Part shown: piece after piece, positions 57,842 to 64,000 of the stretch
Numbering within the stretch: position 1 is the first letter of the stretch
Layout: the number at the start of each line of letters is the position of its first letter
Assembly (NCBI GenBank): GCA_947044365.1
Contig: OX345636.1
Coordinates: forward strand, 54,291,746 to 54,355,745
Direction: 5' to 3'
Source: Petrosia ficiformis
Lineage: Eukaryota; Porifera; Demospongiae; Haplosclerida; Petrosiidae
DNA: 64,000 bases
Made by a program: the position numbers and the translations under genes
Notes under the pieces: generated by a model
The model's input: the letters and a program-made list of their open reading frames with translations, nothing else
Told to the model about the DNA's origin: nothing
Database searches by the model: none

Positions 57842-58293
57842 CGGGCTGCCTCAGGATGGCGGCAGCAGCTTGCTCTCTGAGTTCTTTGTAAGGCCAGTGC
57901 AGTGTCGGCAGGCGCTGAACAGCCGACTTAGAACAGCATGCCTGGCATGATCATCAGATACAGCATGCCTATGTAGGTACTCCTTCTTCCATCCTTTAGC
58001 AGGACGTTGTTTACCAATAGCAAAATCGTTCTTAAATCGAGCAATCCTGCAATCTCAACAATAAATAACTTCAGATTCTTTGTAGTACTCTGCCCACAGA
58101 AAGACTTTTTCCATGTAAGTAAAAACCGTCTTTGGTGTGACATATCATAGTCACTAGATTGACTGGACGAAGAAGCATCTCCTTGGTCATATTTATTAAG
58201 TCGTGAGGGCTTAGGTGAAAAGAGAAATGGAGTAATAGACCTTTGTCTCTTCTTTGGTGTCATCGTTTGCTTAATTATGCTGCACGTCATCAT
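57842..58293 (-). pseudogene. hAT/ZNF862-type zinc-finger N-terminal remnant
   Basis: Minus strand. MTPKKRQRSITPFLFSPKP, a Ser-rich linker, then across a frame change WAEYYKESEVIYC, a stop, CRIARFKNDFAIG and the H-x-x-H part (RHAVSDDHARH). The pattern W-x-x-Y ... C-x-x-C ... FAIG ... H-x-x-x-H is the TTF-type zinc finger at the start of hAT transposases and ZNF862-like proteins. A terminus-like sequence (AGGCCTGCAATGAATAG ... GAATATT) is at about 58,461, consistent with the element's 5' end. Confidence 0.6.
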
Positions 58294-59478
58294 TTAATTA
58301 CAAACATGTGTAAGTGTACATGCAATTATATTGGCGCAGAGATTAAACATTTCTGCACCACTGTTAGAGGTTGTTCCAGTGCTAAATGATGAGCTCGGTT
58401 CACCAATGACGGGCTATATAGGCTTATTAAAAACACTGGTATCGTATGTATGTATGTATTAGGCCTGCAATGAATAGTAGTTTTTGGTATCCGGATATTC
58501 ACTTAATTTAACGAACGAATATTAGGAAAGATATTCGCTTGCTTCCAGAGAAATTTTGTTATAACTCGTTTCTAGTGCCACATAAACAGAGAGAGTTGTG
58601 ATTCTTTGTGCATGTTTATGTGTGTGTGTACACATACACACACACATAAACTAGAGCTAGCACCAAGCGAAATACTGCCCCTTAGGCATTAAGAAAGGAA
58701 AACGAAGGGTTTATTTGTAATCACATTGGTTTCTGCATTATGCCTATTTTTATGACACAGTTGCTGTTTGTTGAACGGGGTAGTAATAGATCAACAGTTA
58801 ATGTTTTTGGAATGAAAGATCATTTATCACTAACAAGAGCTACTCCAGACCTACTAGAATTGAAGTAGTGCCATTGTACAGGCTGCAACACAGATAGCTC
58901 TGTATGGAAGAGGTTTAACATCAGTAGAGTTACTTTGGAACATAGTGTTCTACAAATAACTCCATTACACAATTCTTCCTAACATAAAACTAGTGACATC
59001 AAAGTGGTGGCATGAAATAAGTAATACTCAGTGGAGAAAGGCTTTCTTTTGTGGATTTGTTTTTCAGGGCTGACTTGCACCACAATTGATGTTTTCTTGC
59101 CATCTCTGTCTCAAGGAGAGAAGATAAATTAATAGGAATTATGTAGCAATAATACTAATGTTTGTATATCTCATTTTCAGTAAACCATTAATGAATCATC
59201 ACATCATTAATTTTATACAATTATAATTGATCATAATGGTGGTAATTAGTGTATGCAGTTGATTATGCTGTATAGATAGTATAATATTTTATACATGTAA
59301 TTACAATAATATACATGTGTAATTATAGTATGGTGGTGACATCATCCATTAGAAACTCCCATTTGTGGTTAGGTTGCATATATACAGTAGTATATACTGA
59401 AAGCAGATCTATTAGATGACAACAGTGCAAATACAAGTGCAAATTGAGATAAAAACAATTAAATTGAGATTGAATTAA

Positions 59479-60697
59479 CCCTTTGAACGCGTTAGTTTAT
59501 TAATGTTACTATGCACAAAACGCGGATGGTGTAATAATGACTTATTCATAAGCTTTATTAGCTCTGTATTGTTATGGCTATAAATTCTATAAATAAATGA
59601 AATCTAGGAAAAGGAAGTTTTGATTAAAAAAAACCACAACATTATCAGTTGGCTTCCTCTTAATTCCTTCGTGATTTTTACCGTTTTTGTTGTTGCTCGA
59701 GATTTGGCTTTTGTATCTACACAGTTGTATGCATGCCCCAAATGAAGTGATTCTATGGAAGGTAGATGTCTCCTCCAGCTACAGTGTAAGTTACAGCTAG
59801 CTATTCCCAGCAGGTAAGTCAGGGCAAGCGTTCACTTTCTAAAAAGTTGGGCGTCGACCGTCTCCTTCGTCGAGTCTGTCTGCTCACAGTCTTTCATAGT
59901 CTCGCGTAGCCAGCCCATCCCTCTTCCGCTCTACGAGCGAGGGATGGTCTGATATATAGCTATTGTATGTCTCGTTCTGAGAGCCACCGGAAGTAACGCC
60001 GTGTTCAAGTACTGAAAGTAGGTGTGAAGCACGTGGTAGCGAGAAAGTGTAGAGAAAATGGATCTGGTGGAAAAGGCATTAGATGATGCAGTACGTTCTA
60101 TACAATTCTCTCTTGTAAGCATCTAGTTTATCTATTCTACTGGTACACTTGTGGCATATATAGTCACCTTTTCACAAACGAAGTCCTACCCAGATCTTTT
60201 CCTAAATAATCTAAACTAATGGATTCTAAAAGTTTAACTGTACTTTTGGTAGCATCACCATGAAGTTTCTTTCGCTTTGCCTTCATAGATCCCTTCGACA
60301 AATCAGTTTCACACAACCAACAAAATTGATGAGACATTTTCTCGCTACCACGTGCTTCACACCTACTTTCAGTACTTGAACACGGCGTTACTTCATGTGG
60401 CTCTCAGAACGAGACATACAATAGCTATATACCAGACCATCCCTCGCTCGTAGAGCGGAAAAGGGATGGGCTGGCTACGCGAGACTAAGTCTTTCATGGA
60501 AGTAACATGGTAGTTTAAACTTGGTAGGTACTTAGTTATAAGCCAGATACAGATGTATGGAAGGTTTTAAATAGTTCTAAGATAGTTTAAGGGTTGTTTG
60601 AAGTCACTAAAAGTTACACGCATATATATATATGCGCGCTGCGTTTAATTAAAGGGAAAGCTGCACATAAATATATATGCACATCGCGCTCAAAGGG
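59479..60697. mobile_element. TTAA-flanked CCCTTTGA element, interrupted copy
   Basis: The same family as 41,906-42,527, in inverse orientation, between TTAA 59,475-59,478 and TTAA 60,698-60,701. Subtracting the inserted 591-bp element and its 9-bp duplication leaves 619 bp, close to the 622 bp of the other copy. The duplicate NLR intron keeps a single TTAA followed by the same flank (ACACAAATGAGAG) at 810-813, so this insertion happened after the NLR duplication or was lost precisely from the other copy. Confidence 0.85.
59897..60487. mobile_element. TAGTCTCGCG inverted-repeat element with 9-bp duplication
   Basis: A 591-bp element with long inverted ends (TAGTCTCGCGTAGCC, then GTATGTCTCGTTCTGAGAGC). 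It is flanked by exact 9-bp duplications AGTCTTTCA (59,888-59,896; 60,488-60,496), with the uninterrupted site readable in the copy at 42,100. A 9-bp duplication suggests a MULE-type or Merlin-type mobiliser. An older copy is at 20,641. Confidence 0.85.
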
Positions 60698-61074
60698 TTA
60701 AACACAAATGAGAGTTTCTGTTGGATTGTATCAGATATTCTATGATCATTTGATGAACAGCAGGAGATGAAAAGAGAGAAGGAAGGGAAGGAAGGGTCTG
60801 ATGAATGAGCCTGTAGTCATCTCAAACTCTGGTATGCATTGGGCATTACAACTGCATGGCCACAAAGTGGGTGCCGAAGTACGGTCACAATGACACATTA
60901 TAAACCCTTTAACCCATGTGTATAAAATGTCGAATAGTCCAATGTGTTATGTATGTGGGAATTGTATCACTGACAAAAGAAATCGCTGTGTTCTGGTTGG
61001 AGGGAACTCAAAGTCTAACATCTACTACCTGTTGCATGTAGTCTGATCATAGTCAAAAGCATTAGGTAGAAGAA

Positions 61075-61226
61075 CGTTTAGCAAAGTGATTTGCCAAACC
61101 TAGTGGGCAAAATAACCACTCATCTTTTCCATTCATAAAATTATTTATTGCTTTCCTTTGCTCTGGTTTCAAGCTTCTATATCCTAGTTTCATAGCAGCA
61201 GCATTGATAGCTACTGTAGTATCCAT
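61075..61226 (-). pseudogene. RecQ-like helicase fragment, copy B
   Basis: The minus strand reads VAINAAAMKLGYRSLKPEQR, KAINNFMNGKD, then with a shift VVILPTRFGKSLC and a stop. LGYxxLKPEQxxAI followed by PTGxGKSLC is the start of the RecQ helicase core. The same relic, more deleted, is at 1,110-1,206, so it predates the NLR duplication. Confidence 0.6.
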
Positions 61227-61501
61227 TATGTACTGAATGTGTTACCCTCAAATATGCAATTTGCTGTGGTATTTAACTGTGCCAACATTCCGGCGCAGAT
61301 CTAAATGTGTTCAAGCCCATTCACCAGGTCCTTCTGTCTAACCACACCTCCATCGTCACAGGGTAATTAAGGGCCTGGGGACGAGGCTAGATATCAGATA
61401 TAATATAATATAATATGATATCAAAGGATATAATGATTATGGTACTTATTGATATAATTATTTTAAATATTTTAGCTTCATTGTCATCTTTTATTCTGTA
61501 G

Positions 61502-64000
61502 ACAGGGCCCGTAAATGTTCCATCATACAACAAACATCATATGAACATCCTCATCCATTGCCAGACTGCAAGAAAAAATCCAGGACTGAAACTGATTCTC
61601 CTGTACATCGTCATCGTTCAACACCTCCATCTACTTCAGCTGAATCCTCTCCCAAACAACCTTCTTGTGGTGTGGATCGCAGTCATATCGTTTCTTGTCC
61701 TCATGAGGTAAGGGTATATAAAAACTTCCTTAAAGCTCGTTACCAGAGAAATCAGTTCCCTACATACTTCAAGCAACCTTTTTCAATTAAAATATTCATA
61801 AATCTAGAGTTAGTATACAAGAAGAGAGAAAATAAGGAAGAAAGAATTCAGTCAATGACAGCCAAACGTCATGGAGATGTGACAAAATATAAGAACGACA
61901 GAACATCTATTGATATGAAGCAAATTGGGGAAGTTGGTGTTGATCAAAAACTTCCTTGTAATGTACTTATTGAAGGTGATCCTGGTGTGGGGAAGACTAC
62001 TTTAGTATGGGAGATGTGTAAACAATGGGGAGAAGGTACACTACTACAGCAATGGGATCTCGTGGTAATAGTACAACTTCGTGATAAGGATATTAGACGT
62101 GCTACAAATTTGCGTGATTTCTTTAAGTTTTCTCCAGATTCAACAGTAAATGAGATTGTTTATCAACATATTCGTGACACGCTTGGAGAACGAGTGCTGA
62201 TAATTTTTGATGGTTATGATGAATTATCGAAATTACAGAAGTCTGAAACTTCAATATTTAATCAAATACTTGAAAGCACATTACTTCCCTCTGCATCAGT
62301 AATAGTGACAAGTCGTCCTGTGGCAACTGCAACTCTTCCTGATGCTTTCAAGGATCACACACAACAACACATTGAAGTTGTGGGATTTACAAAGAGAGAT
62401 ATTGACAAGTATATTAAATGTAAATTTTCTTACGATTCAGATTTATTACAAAGTTTTAAAGAGTACATATCATCTCATCAGTTCATCTTGACACTTATGT
62501 TTGTTCCTCTTCATTGTGCAATAGTAACTGACTTGTATCACATGTATTGGAGGAAAGGAAAGAGAGATTTTGCTCCAAAAACCATCACACAGCTCTATAC
62601 TTGCTTTCTCCATTCACTATTGGAACGATATCTTGATGATCATCCTGTCTACGGACCACAGCAACTTAGTATCGAAACATTATCTGACTTGCCACGAGAT
62701 GTGTATGATGAATTGATGAAGCTTGCTCAACTAGCTGCTGAAGGTATTGAAGAGAAACAGTATGTATTTGATGACCTCACCTGTAATACTCTAGGTCTAA
62801 TGCAGAGTGTTGATGATAATGAGTCACACAAGTCTAAATCAACCTCATATAGTTTCCTTCATCTAACATTACAGGAGTATCTTGCTGCTCTCTACTGGTC
62901 CACACTCCCATCTGAAAATACATCTCATTTGTACTTAGAATCATCATTGTTACCAGTATGGACATTTATCGAAACTAAAGGTGAATTTCACAACATTAAT
63001 TTGCCTGCATTACTTTTCTATGCTGGTTTAACGAAAGTTAAAGGAACACCATTAGAAGAAATCCTGTCAAACAATCATTCTTGTACTTACAATTTTCTTA
63101 GTTTATTGTTTGAAACACAAAACATAGAATATATTTCATCAGTATTAACAGATAGGACTTATGAAATGAAGATAAAATCACACATGGAATCATATGTCAC
63201 TGGATATGGTATTGCTAACAGTTCTTCTACAGCATTGTGGGATATTGATATCAAAGAAACACGATTCATTAGAACACTAATCAATGGCATTAATGATGCC
63301 ACAAGTAGTGATGGAGGGAATGTATCTAAATTACAGATTAGTGGAGGGGGTTTAAATTCCAAACATGTAATATTATTATCTGAACTTCAGCGATACATGA
63401 CAAACCTTAAACATCTTGATTTGGTTTTGAATGATATTTCTCGTGATAATATTGAAACGCAGTTTTTTAGATTCTGTCCTGCATTGAAAAACATTTGTAT
63501 TCACACCAAAAAGAGACTACCATCTCTAAACATTTTCCCAAAAATAACTAGTCTTACTGTTGATGGTGCTGTTGTAGATGACACGGTGAGTACTGGACTA
63601 ACAAATGTTATAACTCTAAAATCATTGAAGTTCACTAAATGTAAAATTGTAATTGATAGACAAGATGTATTGACAGAGAATAGTACATTAGGAAATTTCA
63701 CTTCGGATATTGCCCAACCATTAGCTGAAGAACTACATTACAATACACAAATAAAATCATTAAAACTAATTAAGATCTCAGACTCTAAAGCTTTCAATAT
63801 ATTGATGTTAGCATTAATACAAAACAACTCATTGTCATCATTAGAACTGGTCGATGTCAAACTGGATGTTGAAGGAGGCAGAATACTAAGAGATGTAATG
63901 AGAGAGAATACTACCTTAAGAAAAATGGAAATAACTTTGTCCATATATTCTATTGATGTTGCCCAAGCATTAGCGGAAGGATTACAATACAACACTGGAA
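61502..64000 (+). CDS. NLR immune receptor B: NACHT plus LRR exon (runs off window)
   Basis: The paralogue of the exon at 1,483, open without a stop from the acceptor to the window end (about 832 codons). Walker A GDPGVGKTT is encoded at about 61,975, Walker B VLIIFDGYDEL at about 62,200, FLHLTLQEYLAAL at about 62,860. LRR units follow (SLKLIKISDSKAFNILML; SSLELVDVKLDVEGG). It enters in phase 1, like the exit of gene B exon 8 at 40,806, and like exon A. Differences from A are scattered and include length changes of whole codons (an RSTPP-type insertion near the start and four extra codons near 62,950), which preserve the frame. It probably forms the C-terminal part of the 2A/Death-domain gene at 21.5-40.8 kb. 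Confidence 0.9.

Larger units (their letters stand above)
58697..61501 (+). other. Intron upstream of NLR B exon (duplicated segment)
   Basis: It aligns with 1-1,482 through most of its length (for example TTGTAATCACATTG at the left end and CCTCATGAGGTAAGGG beyond the exon edge). The difference in length is due to the TTAA insertion 59,479-60,697 and to small deletions in the other copy. It ends in an acceptor at 61,500-61,501. Confidence 0.75.

Noticed and set aside
1..64000. tRNA and rRNA genes
   Set aside because: No cloverleaf with conserved T-loop and anticodon arms and no rRNA core motif was noticed by eye. The only tRNA-related sequence is the 18-base primer-binding site at 49,119.
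1..64000. Sequence errors as the general cause of frameshifts
   Set aside because: Both NACHT exons and the gene B exons (about 7 kb in all) are free of indels, so lesions concentrated in mobile elements and the myosin fragment are more likely real. Individual shifts in homopolymers (for example 47,004) remain open.

Overview
This window looks like eukaryotic, metazoan nuclear DNA that is AT-rich, intron-rich and crowded with transposable elements. The best fit is a sponge (demosponge-like) genome. The reasons are NACHT/LRR immune-receptor (NLR) genes in tandem, a 2A-like ribosome-skipping peptide fused to a hydrophobic leader on a Death-domain gene, and animal-type mobile elements (Ngaro/DIRS-type, BEL/Pao, Merlin, Tc1/mariner, hAT, TTAA-target elements). 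I cannot name the species from the sequence alone.

Layout. (1) 1-4,415 (+): the 3' part of NLR gene A, an intron followed by a 2.9-kb NACHT-LRR exon. (2) 5,146-18,777 (-): the tail half of a class V myosin in at least eight exons. It carries a premature stop and 1-bp insertions, so it is probably a pseudogene fragment; no motor domain was found. A decayed Ngaro-type retrotransposon (9,785-15,493) with split direct repeats A1-B1-A2-B2 sits in one of its introns. (3) 21,478-40,806 (+): eight small exons whose splice phases all agree. They encode a hydrophobic leader plus 2A peptide, a Death-fold domain, a second Death-like domain with a long unassigned region, and linker exons, one of which is tandemly duplicated. 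(4) 61,502-64,000 (+): the NACHT-LRR exon of NLR gene B, running open off the window. Its entry phase matches the last linker exon, so (3) and (4) may be one NLR gene more than 42 kb long. Genes A and B are recent duplicates: their upstream introns (1-1,482 and 58,697-61,501) also align.

The introns and intergenic spaces are a stack of mobile elements. At 29,945-33,640 a reverse-transcriptase pseudogene is interrupted by an element that contains a Merlin transposon, which itself contains a short inverted-repeat element. At 37.9-42.5 kb lie hAT and TTAA elements. At 43,168-49,423 (-) is a BEL/Pao retrotransposon with essentially identical LTRs but a polyprotein frame broken several times. At 49,725-55,912 are two elements with the same CAGTAG termini: a short non-autonomous one and a 5.3-kb one that carries both a Tc1/mariner-type transposase and, on the other strand, a BEN-domain gene. 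At 57.0-58.5 kb are further transposase remnants.

The NLR and Death-domain exons are the only long open frames without lesions, while nearly every other coding stretch is frameshifted. This argues that the NLR locus is under selection and that the breaks elsewhere are not simply poor sequence quality.
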